Positions 43,590 through 53,290 of a DNA stretch of 64,000 bases are shown piece after piece (the stretch's first letter is position 1; each line of letters starts with the position of its first letter). This DNA is from Planctomicrobium piriforme. Its GTDB lineage: Bacteria > Planctomycetota > Planctomycetia > Planctomycetales > Planctomycetaceae. The DNA lies in contig CAMATH010000006.1 in assembly GCA_945860955.1 (NCBI GenBank), positions 43,094 to 107,093 on the forward strand, written 5' to 3'. The notes under the pieces were generated by a model. That model did not search any database. It worked only from the letters and a program-made list of their open reading frames with translations, and was not told the origin of the DNA. The translations under genes were made by a program, and so were the position numbers.

Positions 43590-46500
43590 ATGAGTTCGTT
43601 GACGGATTTGGAGGGGCAGATTGGGCAGGCGTTGCGGCCGGACAGACACCGGTTCCGATCCCGGCTGCGCGCCATTCGCGACGCCAGCCGGTCGGGAAAG
43701 CCGTTTGACCGGAATCTCGCCAAACTGACCGAAGAAGTCGCCCAATCGGTCGCGCTCCGCGAGGCACGCAAAGCCGCGCTCCCGACTGTGTCGTTCGATG
43801 ACACCCTCCCTGTGAGCGCGCGACGCGAAGAAATCGCCCAGGCAATTCGCGACCACCAGGTCGTTGTCGTGTGCGGCGAGACCGGGTCGGGAAAGTCGAC
43901 GCAGTTGCCCAAGATCTGTCTCGAAGTGGGGCGCGGTCTCGACGGACTCATCGGGCATACACAACCCCGCCGCATCGCGGCGCGATCGATCGCGGCCCGC
44001 GTGGCGGATGAGCTGAAGTCTCCCATCGGTGGTGCCGTGGGATTCAAAATCCGGTTCACCGATGAAACGGGACCGAAGACCTTCATCAAACTGATGACCG
44101 ATGGAATTCTGCTCGCCGAGTCGCAACGCGACAAATTCCTCACGCAGTACGACACCATCATCATCGACGAGGCGCACGAGCGCTCGTTGAATATCGATTT
44201 TCTGATGGGTTACCTCAAGCGGCTGCTTCCCAAGCGGCCCGACCTGAAGGTGATTCTCACATCGGCGACGATCGACGCCGAGCGCTTCGCGGAACATTTC
44301 GCGACAACGCAAGGGCCGGCCCCGATCGTGATGGTCTCGGGTCGGACCTATCCGGTCGAAGTGCGGTATCGTCCCGTGGTGGCGGAAGACGAAGGGGCGG
44401 TCGATGAGGAACCCGACTGGGATCGGGCGATTCTTTCGGCATTGCACGAAGTTGCTGAAATCGATGATGGCGACGTGCTGGTGTTTCTGCCGACCGAGCG
44501 GGACATTCACGATATGTCGAAACTGTTGCGCGGCGTGCAGTTCGCCGGCGACCGCGCGGGGAAGAAGACCGAAGTCCTGCCTCTTTACGCCCGGTTGCCA
44601 ACCTCGGAACAGAATCGCGTCTTCGCACGGCATCCGCATCGTCGAATCGTCCTCGCGACGAACGTCGCCGAGTCGTCGTTGACGGTTCCGGGAATTCGCT
44701 ATGTGATCGACCCGGGGACAGCCCGCATCAGCCGGTATTCGGCCCGCTCAAAAATGCTGCGGCTGCCGATCGAACCAATCTCCCAAGCGTCGGCCGACCA
44801 GCGCAAAGGGCGCTGTGGTCGCGTCGGGCCGGGGGTCTGCCTGCGTCTTTACAGCCCGCAGGACTTCGCGACGCGCGAGAAGTTCACCGCTCCCGAAGTG
44901 CAGCGAACAAGCTTGGCGAGTGTCATTCTGCAGCTCAAGTCGCTCGATTTCGGCGAGATCGAGGAATTCCCGTTTCTCGACCCTCCCAAGACCGAAGCGA
45001 TCCGCGACGGATACAAAACGCTGTTTGAGCTGGGGGCGCTCGACGAGGAACAGAACCTGACACCACTCGGCCGACGGATCGCGCGGATACCACTTGACCC
45101 CCGGGTGGCGCGAATCGTCCTCGCGGGTGAGGAAGAGACGTGCCTGTCGGAAGTGTTGATCATCGCCGCCGGCCTGGAGTTGCAGGATCCGCGGGAGCGC
45201 CCGGTCGACAAGCAGCAGGCGGCCGACGAATGTCATTCGCGGTTTCTGGATGAAGAGTCCGACTTTCTCAGCTATCTCAAACTGTGGGACTTTTTCGACG
45301 AACTGAAACACAAGCTCTCCCGGAGCGCGCTTCGAAAGGCCTGCCACCAGAATTTTCTGTCGTACAACCGGGTGCAGGAATGGCTCGACGTGCATCGGCA
45401 GTTGCTCGACATGGTTTCGGAATTGGGACTGAAGCCCCGACCGCGGAAGAACGACGGCCAGGCGATCCACCGGGCGCTGCTCACCGGATTGCTGTCGAAC
45501 GTGGCAATGAAGGGGGAGGGTTCGGAATACACGGTGGGAGGCGGAGGCAAGGTTTTTCTGTGGCCAGGCTCCGGATTGCTGCAACACAAGCCGAAATGGG
45601 TTGTCGCCGGCGAACAGATCGAAACGAGCAAACGCTACCTGCGAACGATTGGCAAGATTGACCCCGGCTGGATCGAGCGGCTCGCGTCGCATCTGGTGAA
45701 GCGGTCGTACAGCGACCCGGCCTGGGATCCCGAGCGAGCCTGCGTTCGCGCGTTTGAAAAAGTCTCCCTCTCGGGGTTGCCAATCGTCGCCCGACGGCCG
45801 GTCAACTACGGGCCGATTGAATCGGTGTTGTCGCGGGAGCTGTTCATTCGACACGCGCTGGTACAGGGAGAATTCCAGACTCCGGGCAAGTTCCGCGAAC
45901 GGAATCAGCAACTGATCGACGAATTGACCGCGCTCGAGAAGAAGGCCCGCCAGCCGGGGCTGTTGAAAGATGACGAGGCCCGCTACGAGTTTTTTGACAA
46001 ACGGATCCCTCCGCACGTGTTCGACGGGGCACGGTTCGAAAAATGGCGGAAGATGATCGAGTGGGAGCAGCCCGATATCCTGGTGATGCAGCGGTCCGAC
46101 CTGCTCATGGATGAGGCACCGGAAATTCAGCCTGCCGACTTTCCCGACGCGGTGTCCGTCCAGCACATGCAGTTGCCGCTGGAATATCGGTTTCATCCGG
46201 GCGAAAGTGACGATGGCATCACGTTGACGGTGCCGATGCAGGGCTTGAACCAGCTCGATCCGCGTCGACTGGGGTGGCTGGTGCCAGGACTGTTGTCTGA
46301 AAAACTGATCGCGATGATCAAGTCGCTCCCCAAACCGGTCCGCCGACTGCTGATCCCAGCGAATGAAACCGCCCAGCGAGTTTTGAAAGAGCTGAAGTTT
46401 GGCGTTGGGGACTTCGCGGGCGAAGTGGCGGCGATTCTGAGTCGACTGTCGCGCGAACAGATCACCCCCGACCTGTTCAACACGGCTCAGTTGCCGACGC

Positions 46501-47528
46501 ATTTACAGCTCAATATCCGCGTGGTGGACAGCGCCGGGGAGCAGCTCGCGGCGGGTCGAGATCTGGCGGCGCTCCGCGAGTCTTTGGGAGCCGAGGCCTC
46601 GCGGAGTTTCACGCAGATGTCGGCGGATGATCCCCGCTGGAAGAAAGAGGGGGTTACGAAATGGGATTTTGGGGACTTACCGTTGGAGGTGGCACTAACG
46701 CGTGGCGGGCTGGAGTTGAAGGGATATCCCGCCCTCGTCGACACGGGAGAGGCGGTGGCCGTCCGGCTGGTGGATTCGGCGGTTCGGGCGACGACGGATT
46801 CGCGGTCTGGGTTACGGCGGCTGTTCGTGCAGAGTCACGCGAAGGAACTGAAGACACAAGTCAACAACCTCCCGGGGATCGAAGACCGCCGAACGCTGGG
46901 AGCGACGTTGGAATGGGAACGGACTCTGAAGGCACAACTGGTCGAACTGGTCGCGGACCGGGCGCTGTACCGCAATGAGGCCCAGAAGCCCGTGGTGCGA
47001 CCGGTGAACGCCGCCGAATGGGGGGCGTTGGCGCGTGAGGGGGGAGCGAGAATCGGGCTGGCGGTTCAGGACATCACCGAACTGGTGGGGCCGTTGCTGA
47101 AGTGTCAGCAGGAGGCGAAGTACGCGCTGGACCGCGTGGGGGTCGCTCCGCCGTTGCAAAACGCGTTGCGTGACGCGAAGTTGCAGTTCAAGGAGTTGAC
47201 GAAGCCGGGCTATTTGACCACCACCCCCTGGCAATGGCTGCAACAGTTCCCGAGATATTTCCGGGCGATCCGGGTGCGGCTGGAAAAGCTGACGCAGGGG
47301 GGACTGGCCCGCGACCAGAAAGCGTGTGAGCGACTGGCACCCTTTCTGCGAGCCTACGCGCAGCGGGCCGAGCAGCACCAGACGCGCGGCATCCAGGACC
47401 CGCAACTGCAATTGTTCCGCTGGCTGATCGAGGAGTTTCGGGTTTCGGTATTCGCGCAGGAGTTGAAGACTTTCGTCGCGGTCTCCGAGAAACGCCTGGA
47501 AGAACAGTGGGCCAAGGTGAGTTTATAG
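43590..47528 (+). CDS. hrpA: ATP-dependent RNA helicase HrpA (DEAH)
   Basis: About 1312 residues from the ATG at 43590; a TTG one codon earlier is equivalent. Walker A GETGSGKST (~95-103), DEAH box IIIDEAHERSLN, motif III SATIDAERF, motif VI QRKGRCGRVGPGVC. A helicase-associated domain and the long HrpA-specific C-terminal domain (DUF3418; from ~FDKRIPPHVFDGARFEKWRKM to the end) follow. It matches the full HrpA family length. HrpA unwinds stalled mRNA or rescues collided ribosomes. No downstream operon partner is evident, since the MFS gene starts 90 bases later with its own sequence. Confidence 0.93.
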   Translation: MSSLTDLEGQIGQALRPDRHRFRSRLRAIRDASRSGKPFDRNLAKLTEEVAQSVALREARKAALPTVSFDDTLPVSARREEIAQAIRDHQVVVVCGETGSGKSTQLPKICLEVGRGLDGLIGHTQPRRIAARSIAARVADELKSPIGGAVGFKIRFTDETGPKTFIKLMTDGILLAESQRDKFLTQYDTIIIDEAHERSLNIDFLMGYLKRLLPKRPDLKVILTSATIDAERFAEHFATTQGPAPIVMVSGRTYPVEVRYRPVVAEDEGAVDEEPDWDRAILSALHEVAEIDDGDVLVFLPTERDIHDMSKLLRGVQFAGDRAGKKTEVLPLYARLPTSEQNRVFARHPHRRIVLATNVAESSLTVPGIRYVIDPGTARISRYSARSKMLRLPIEPISQASADQRKGRCGRVGPGVCLRLYSPQDFATREKFTAPEVQRTSLASVILQLKSLDFGEIEEFPFLDPPKTEAIRDGYKTLFELGALDEEQNLTPLGRRIARIPLDPRVARIVLAGEEETCLSEVLIIAAGLELQDPRERPVDKQQAADECHSRFLDEESDFLSYLKLWDFFDELKHKLSRSALRKACHQNFLSYNRVQEWLDVHRQLLDMVSELGLKPRPRKNDGQAIHRALLTGLLSNVAMKGEGSEYTVGGGGKVFLWPGSGLLQHKPKWVVAGEQIETSKRYLRTIGKIDPGWIERLASHLVKRSYSDPAWDPERACVRAFEKVSLSGLPIVARRPVNYGPIESVLSRELFIRHALVQGEFQTPGKFRERNQQLIDELTALEKKARQPGLLKDDEARYEFFDKRIPPHVFDGARFEKWRKMIEWEQPDILVMQRSDLLMDEAPEIQPADFPDAVSVQHMQLPLEYRFHPGESDDGITLTVPMQGLNQLDPRRLGWLVPGLLSEKLIAMIKSLPKPVRRLLIPANETAQRVLKELKFGVGDFAGEVAAILSRLSREQITPDLFNTAQLPTHLQLNIRVVDSAGEQLAAGRDLAALRESLGAEASRSFTQMSADDPRWKKEGVTKWDFGDLPLEVALTRGGLELKGYPALVDTGEAVAVRLVDSAVRATTDSRSGLRRLFVQSHAKELKTQVNNLPGIEDRRTLGATLEWERTLKAQLVELVADRALYRNEAQKPVVRPVNAAEWGALAREGGARIGLAVQDITELVGPLLKCQQEAKYALDRVGVAPPLQNALRDAKLQFKELTKPGYLTTTPWQWLQQFPRYFRAIRVRLEKLTQGGLARDQKACERLAPFLRAYAQRAEQHQTRGIQDPQLQLFRWLIEEFRVSVFAQELKTFVAVSEKRLEEQWAKVSL

Positions 47529-47618
47529 GGTCGGCCGGTGGCGGCTTGATATTCACCCGGCAATCCAGTGTACTACGGGACCAACCCCGCATTCCCTCCC
47601 GACCGAGAAAGACTCTCC

Positions 47619-49322
47619 ATGCACGGCTTCGAAGAACTCGCCCCGGCGAACCCCTCGACCCCGGCAAGCGGCCCCTGGCATCGCGAATTGAATCGCTACC
47701 ATTGGTTTGTGCTGATTGTCGCGGCCCTGGGTTGGCTCTTCGATACGATGGACCAACAGCTCTTCAACCTTGCCCGCGTGCCGGCCATGAAGGCGTTGCT
47801 TCATGGTCCCGATGGCGGAGCCCCGGACGATAAGCTCGTCGCATTGTACGGCGGCTACGCGACGTCCATTTTCTTGATTGGCTGGGCCACCGGAGGCTTG
47901 GCGTTCGGTGTGCTGGGTGACCGGATCGGTCGCGCCAAGACCATGCTGTTGACGATTCTGATTTACTCCCTGTGTACCGGACTGAGCGCGTTGTCCACCG
48001 GTTTTTGGGATTTCGCGTTCTACCGGTTTATTACCGGGTTGGGGGTTGGGGGTGAGTTCGCGGTTGGGGTGTCGCTTGTTGCCGAAGTGATGCCCGATCG
48101 GGCACGACCTTTTGCGCTCGGTTTGCTGCAGGCTCTGTCGGCGGTTGGCAATATCACGGCGGCAATCATCAGCATGGTACTCGGACGATTGGAGGAAACC
48201 GGTGCCGTCGGTAGCGCCTGGCGGTGGATGTTTGTGATCGGAACCGTTCCCGCTCTGCTGGCGATTTTGATTCGACGACGTCTCAAAGAACCGGAACGTT
48301 GGCAAAAGACTGTGGCGGAATCCGGCACAGCCGAACGACGCGGTTCCTACGCCGAGCTGTTTGGCGACCCGCGCTGGCGTCGTAGGGCGCTCGTGGGAAT
48401 GACCATGGCGTTCGCGGGAGTTGTCGGGTTGTGGGGGATCGGATTTTTCAGCGTGGATCTGATTCGGTTGGTGTTGCGCAAACATCAGGCCGCAAACGAC
48501 ATCGCGTTGCTTGATACGAACCGTGACGGGAAAATCACGCAGAGCGAACTCCCGGCGGAAATTCAGCCGCGAACTCAGGCCGCGCTGGATGCCGCTGGAG
48601 GCGGTGAACCCTCGATCAAAGAGTTGTCTGAGGCGGTCATGAAACTCAATGCCGCGACCGGGGGAGGTTATCCCCTGGAATTCGTCAAGCTGTTTGCCGC
48701 GACCGACAGCGCAGAAATCACACTGGCTGACATTCCCGAAGCAGCCAAACCACGGTTCCAGCCAATTTTCGAACGAGCGAAGAAGACGCAGTTGCCGACG
48801 CCGGAACTGTCCGCGGCGCTAGGCAAAGCCAACGCGGGAAACCTGACGCTGTGGGCAGGAATCACGTCGATGGTGTTGAACATCGGCGCATTTTTTGGAA
48901 TCTACGGGTTCAGCTATCTCACACATTACATTGGTCGTCGGACGGCGTTCGCCATCGCGTATGTCGCTGCGATGTTTTCGACAGCCGCCGTCTTTGCCTA
49001 CCTCGACAGCTTCAGCCAGATCTTTTGGATGATTCCGTTGATGGGTTTCTGTCAGCTCGCTCTGTTTGGTGGATACGCGATCTACTTTCCGGAGTTGTTT
49101 CCAACACGACTTCGCAGCACGGGAACGTCGTTTTGTTACAACGTGGGCCGGTTCGTTGCCGCGATCGGGCCATCGTTGCTGGGGTTACTGACAAGCGAGG
49201 TGTTCAAGGACAAGCCGGAACCGATGCGGTATGCCGGTGTGACCATGTGTGCTGTGTTCATCCTTGGACTTCTGGTTCTCCCCTTCGCCCCCGAGACCAA
49301 GGGACAACCCTTGCCCGAGTGA
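47619..49322 (+). CDS. MFS transporter with an EF-hand insertion
   Basis: 567 residues from the ATG at 47619; the in-frame ATG-less extension upstream is dropped. The MFS core shows TM helices and the loop 2-3 motif GVLGDRIGRAKTM (G-x-x-x-D-R-x-G-R). Between TM helices 7 and 8 is a ~120-residue insert with a canonical EF-hand loop DTNRDGKITQSE (299-310), a second less regular acidic turn (TDSAEITLAD) and helical spacers, so Ca2+ sensing is plausible. The transported compound is unknown; the general arrangement suits the sugar/metabolite (MHS-type) branch. Confidence 0.85.
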   Translation: MHGFEELAPANPSTPASGPWHRELNRYHWFVLIVAALGWLFDTMDQQLFNLARVPAMKALLHGPDGGAPDDKLVALYGGYATSIFLIGWATGGLAFGVLGDRIGRAKTMLLTILIYSLCTGLSALSTGFWDFAFYRFITGLGVGGEFAVGVSLVAEVMPDRARPFALGLLQALSAVGNITAAIISMVLGRLEETGAVGSAWRWMFVIGTVPALLAILIRRRLKEPERWQKTVAESGTAERRGSYAELFGDPRWRRRALVGMTMAFAGVVGLWGIGFFSVDLIRLVLRKHQAANDIALLDTNRDGKITQSELPAEIQPRTQAALDAAGGGEPSIKELSEAVMKLNAATGGGYPLEFVKLFAATDSAEITLADIPEAAKPRFQPIFERAKKTQLPTPELSAALGKANAGNLTLWAGITSMVLNIGAFFGIYGFSYLTHYIGRRTAFAIAYVAAMFSTAAVFAYLDSFSQIFWMIPLMGFCQLALFGGYAIYFPELFPTRLRSTGTSFCYNVGRFVAAIGPSLLGLLTSEVFKDKPEPMRYAGVTMCAVFILGLLVLPFAPETKGQPLPE

Positions 49323-49398
49323 CGGCAGGTTAATCTGCCGGACTGGATTCGGTTCACAGTGATGTGGTTCTGTTTCAGCACTCGATCGGCCAGCTTCC

Positions 49399-50175
49399 AT
49401 GCCCACCGAAATCGACCGGATCTCGGCGACGCGGCGTCCCGTGGAACGCGCCGCCGGGTATCACACCTGGCGCGATCTGACTTTCATCCACTGGACCCTC
49501 CCGGCGGAAATGATCACGCCGTTGTTGCCCCCCGGGTTGACACTCGACACCTGGGAAGGGGAGGCGTGGGTCGGGCTGGTGCCGTTTTACATGGCTAACG
49601 TCCGCCCCTGGTGGTCCCCCGCGATTCCCGGGGTGTCGTACTTTTGCGAAACCAACGTCCGCACGTACGTGCATTTCCAGGGACGTGATCCTGGGGTCTG
49701 GTTCTTCTCGCTCGAAGCGTCGAACTCCCTCGCCGTCAAAGCGGCCCGCTGGGGCTGGCATCTTCCCTATTTTCGGGCGCAGATGTCGCTGGTCCGCAAT
49801 GGGGACATCGTCCGCTATTCCAGTCGCCGACTGTGGCCCGAGCCAACGCCAACGGGGTGCGAAATCGAAATGGAGCTGGGTCCACTGCTGGGAGCGAATG
49901 AAGTCAACCGCCCGATGCCGGCAGGACAGGCGATTCCCGGGACGCTCGAGCATTTTCTGGTGGAGCGGTACATCCTGTATGCCCAGGCGCGCGATCAGTC
50001 GCTGCTTTCGGGACGCGTTTCTCACACCCCGTACCCGGTGCGGGAGGCGCGTGTGTTGCGGTGCGAACAATCGCTCCTGTCGGCGGCGGGAATCGACCCG
50101 ACGACCCCTCCCCGGCACCTAGCGGCCAGTGACGGAGTCCAGGTTGAGGTATTTCCTTTGAAACGGGTGGGATGA
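49399..50175 (+). CDS. DUF2071 family protein (YqjF-like)
   Basis: 258 residues. HTWRDLTFIHWTLPAEMITPLLPPGLTLDTWEGEAWVGLVPF...YFCETNVRTYV is the DUF2071/YqjF pattern, which has an acetoacetate-decarboxylase-like fold. No established activity is known for the family in these bacteria. It follows the MFS gene by 76 bases on the same strand. Confidence 0.88.
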   Translation: MPTEIDRISATRRPVERAAGYHTWRDLTFIHWTLPAEMITPLLPPGLTLDTWEGEAWVGLVPFYMANVRPWWSPAIPGVSYFCETNVRTYVHFQGRDPGVWFFSLEASNSLAVKAARWGWHLPYFRAQMSLVRNGDIVRYSSRRLWPEPTPTGCEIEMELGPLLGANEVNRPMPAGQAIPGTLEHFLVERYILYAQARDQSLLSGRVSHTPYPVREARVLRCEQSLLSAAGIDPTTPPRHLAASDGVQVEVFPLKRVG

Positions 50176-50723
50176 TTGACGGCGGACTGGAATAGGGAAG
50201 ACCAATCACTCCTTCGAGAAATATCGGGAAGTCCACGGTCTCCCGTCGGTCCCCGAGACACCAGCGGTCGAACCGTCCCCGGCCCGCCAATCCGAAAAAT
50301 CGACACTTCCCCGCCAACCGGCACGTAGAGATTTTTCGATGCGTGCATCCGGGGACGGGGCTCACGGAAACGACCTCAACCTCTCGGCAGCCGTCCACAA
50401 ACTATCACTCCACGCCGCTGCGACCGACTTCCTCGACATCACACACCGCACGCCAAAATGAGGTCCAAACGTGGTAAAGTTCGCTCGGGGAGCATCTTCC
50501 CTTGAATTGAAGCCGCGAAAGCGGGCGCAATCGGTATCGCAAACGGGGGTTCCGGGAGAGTGGGGTAATTTGGAGATTTTTTGAAAGATTTTGCTTCATC
50601 TCGGGTCGAGACTCTCTGTACAATGGAAATTGCCTCGGAAGGTCCGCGCCAATTCCCGACCATCCAGCAATCGATCCCGTCCTGCGGTTCCACGCATTGC
50701 AAGTTTTCTTTCGGAGTTGCGAA
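50176..50723. other. Long non-coding interval before the VWA/STN gene
   Basis: About 550 bases with no convincing gene. GGAG at 50713-50716 serves the start at 50724. An AT-rich stretch around 50570-50590 (GGAGATTTTTTGAAAG) is the only compositional feature I can point to and may hold the promoter. No repeat from the other families is present. Confidence 0.45.
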
Positions 50724-53270
50724 ATGCTAGCCCGTGCCAGATATGCCGTCCGCACGGCGGCCGTTGTAGCCCTTGGTGGGTTGTGCGTCTGGTCGAACGC
50801 CGCCGAGCGGGTTCGTCCCGTCGGCGATCGCGCCGCCCAACTGATTCGTTACCAGCACCCCGGAGGCGAGAGCTTCTTCGCTCTGGCGATTCGCCCGGAT
50901 GGATTGGGGGCGGGGCCGGCTCGCGATCACATTGTGTTGATCGATACCTCGGCGTCACAGGCGGGTGAACATCGTCGCCAGGCGATCGCGGTGGTTGGCG
51001 AATTGCTGAAGTCGCTCCCCGCGTCGGACCGCGTGCGGCTGATCGCGATCGACAGCGAAATCGCCCCCCTCTCGGCTGACTTCGCCGCTCCGCAGTCTGC
51101 CGAAGCGAAAGCCGCTTTGGCGAAACTGGCCAAGCGTGTTCCGCTCGGTGCGTCGGATCTGCGGCCGGCGATCGAAAAGTCGCTGCAATCGTTCTCGAAA
51201 GAACGGGCCGGCTCGATCGTTTACATCGGCGATGGCATGAGTACAGCGGGAATCGTCGCCACGCAGGAAATGCGTGACCTGATTGCCGACCTGCGTGACC
51301 GACAGATTCCCGTTCACTCCTACGCGGTCGGACCGCAAATCGATCACCGCACGCTCGGAGTTCTTGCCGAACACACCGGGGGGGTGCTGCTGCTCGACGA
51401 GATTCTGGACGACTCCCGCGTCACTCCCGCTGAACTGGGTGGCCGACTGTCCCGCGCCGCGACGGCCCTCGTGCTGTACCCGGAATCGCTGACGATCAGC
51501 CCAGAAGTCGACCGCGTGTTGCCTCACGTCTGCCCGCCTCTGCGTGCCGATCGCGACGCGATTCTGCTCGGCAAGGGTGAAGTCGCCGCGAGCGTGGTCG
51601 TTCGGGCGCAGGTCGATGGCCGCACGATGGAATGGACCGTCAAGCCGGCGGTGAATCAGAAGGGGAATACCTACCTGTCGCGGGTGTGGTCGGTCGCCGA
51701 GAGTGACGACGGACTGTCGATCGCGGTCGCGGGGACCGATCTGTTGCACCAGGCGTTGCAAGAATTCGAAGACGAGATGGCGTTCATGTCGGCCGCCGGT
51801 AAGCGGGCGATCCAGACACGGAAATTGAATGAAGCCGAGCAAATCGCCTGGGCGATTCGTCAGGCCGATCCCGAGAACGACCAGGCGGACCAGATTCTGA
51901 CTGCGTCGCAGAAACTTCGCGGCAAGATTCGCACAGTGCAGTTTGGTGGTCCCCCCGAGCCGGGTCTGGGGGCGGAACCTTCCGACGCGTCGGCTCGCGA
52001 TGAGAACATTGTTGACCAGGAAGTCGAAGCGAAGCGGGTCCGTGGTCAGCAGTTGAATCAGCAAGTGAAGCGGAAGCTCGCCGACATCGACAAATCGAAA
52101 CGGCGCGAGCCGGAAGTCGGTTTGAGCGAACTTAAGCGGATGCTCAACACCATCAACTCGTCGACCGACGTCGACTCAAACGACCGCGAAGCGAATCGTA
52201 TTCGCGTCCAGAAGAAGATCGAAGAGCTGATGACCGTGCAGCAGCAGGTCGAAGCACAGCGGATCTACGCGTTGGAACAGCTCGCCGCCCTGGAGTCGCA
52301 GCGTCTGACGGCGGACCAACTGGTCCTTCGCGACGAACGGCTCACCAGCCTGATTGAAAAAGTCCGGGCGTTGATGAACGAGGGGTTCACCGGCAACGAG
52401 ATGGCGTTCGAGCAAGCCGAACTGGTCGCCCGGACCACGATTGAAGTCGCTCCGTACAACGGGGTGTCTTGGCAGTCGATCTTCGTGACCGAGGCGGCGA
52501 ACCAGCTTGACCGGATCATGCGGTTGCGGCTGCTCCGTAGCGACAAGTTCCTCGAATCGTTGTACTTGGTGGAAAAGGCCCACGTGCCGTTTCCCGACGA
52601 ACCGCCGTTGCTGTATCCCCCGCCGGAAGTGTGGCAGCAGCTCACACAGCGTCGGAAGAAGTGGAACTCGGTCGACCTGACCAAGTACAGCCCGAAGGAA
52701 GAAAAGTTGCGGGAAGCGCTCAGTCGGCCGACGGACGTCAACTTCGCCGACACTTCGTTGAAGGACGCGATTGAATTCCTGGCCAAGTCAGCCGGCATCG
52801 ACATCGTGATCGATCAAAAGGCGATCGAAGATGCGAATCTGACCGCCGACATGAACGAAGAAAACGTCAATCTGAACCTCTCAGGCGTGACGCTCCGCAG
52901 CATCCTGAAGCTGCTGCTGAATGGCAAAGACCTCACGTGGCTGATCGAAGACGAAGTGATGAAGATCACCACGACAGCGATCGCCGAGGCAGAAGGAAGC
53001 ATCAAGCCCCGCGTCTATCCTGTGGGTGACCTGGTCATCGCTCCGCAAATGCTGTCCGGTTCGGGCGGTGGCGGATTCGGTGGTGGTAACGGCGGGATCG
53101 GTGGCGGCCTGGGTGGTGGCGGCGGCCAGCAGGGTGGCGGCCAGCAGGGTGGTGGTGGTGGCTTCGGTGGTGGTGGTCAAGGCGGTGGTGGCGGTGGCTT
53201 CTTCGACATCGACTCGGCCGCTCCGCGCACCCCGGCAACCACGCTGAAAAAAAAACTGACGAACGACTGA
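50724..53270 (+). CDS. Secreted VWA protein with STN/secretin-like domain and glycine-rich tail
   Basis: 848 residues from the ATG at 50724 (GGAG upstream); nine extra codons are possible upstream. Signal peptide VVALGGLCVWSNAAE. Von Willebrand A-type domain (~66-230) with the MIDAS DTSAS (74-78). A long helical middle follows (coiled coil ~390-600; QRIYALEQLAALESQRL). Around residues 673-770 (FADTSLKDAIEFLAKSAGIDIVID...LKLLLNGKDLTWLIEDEVMKITT) lies an STN/secretin-N-like domain. The end is a >50-residue Gly-rich tract (from ~778; GGGGFGGGNGGIGGG) and a basic tip. It may be an envelope or surface structural protein, or part of a secretin-linked machine. It is followed by another Gly-tailed gene. 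Confidence 0.87.
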   Translation: MLARARYAVRTAAVVALGGLCVWSNAAERVRPVGDRAAQLIRYQHPGGESFFALAIRPDGLGAGPARDHIVLIDTSASQAGEHRRQAIAVVGELLKSLPASDRVRLIAIDSEIAPLSADFAAPQSAEAKAALAKLAKRVPLGASDLRPAIEKSLQSFSKERAGSIVYIGDGMSTAGIVATQEMRDLIADLRDRQIPVHSYAVGPQIDHRTLGVLAEHTGGVLLLDEILDDSRVTPAELGGRLSRAATALVLYPESLTISPEVDRVLPHVCPPLRADRDAILLGKGEVAASVVVRAQVDGRTMEWTVKPAVNQKGNTYLSRVWSVAESDDGLSIAVAGTDLLHQALQEFEDEMAFMSAAGKRAIQTRKLNEAEQIAWAIRQADPENDQADQILTASQKLRGKIRTVQFGGPPEPGLGAEPSDASARDENIVDQEVEAKRVRGQQLNQQVKRKLADIDKSKRREPEVGLSELKRMLNTINSSTDVDSNDREANRIRVQKKIEELMTVQQQVEAQRIYALEQLAALESQRLTADQLVLRDERLTSLIEKVRALMNEGFTGNEMAFEQAELVARTTIEVAPYNGVSWQSIFVTEAANQLDRIMRLRLLRSDKFLESLYLVEKAHVPFPDEPPLLYPPPEVWQQLTQRRKKWNSVDLTKYSPKEEKLREALSRPTDVNFADTSLKDAIEFLAKSAGIDIVIDQKAIEDANLTADMNEENVNLNLSGVTLRSILKLLLNGKDLTWLIEDEVMKITTTAIAEAEGSIKPRVYPVGDLVIAPQMLSGSGGGGFGGGNGGIGGGLGGGGGQQGGGQQGGGGGFGGGGQGGGGGGFFDIDSAAPRTPATTLKKKLTND

Positions 53271-53290
53271 TAAACGGGGAGGTCGGCGCA

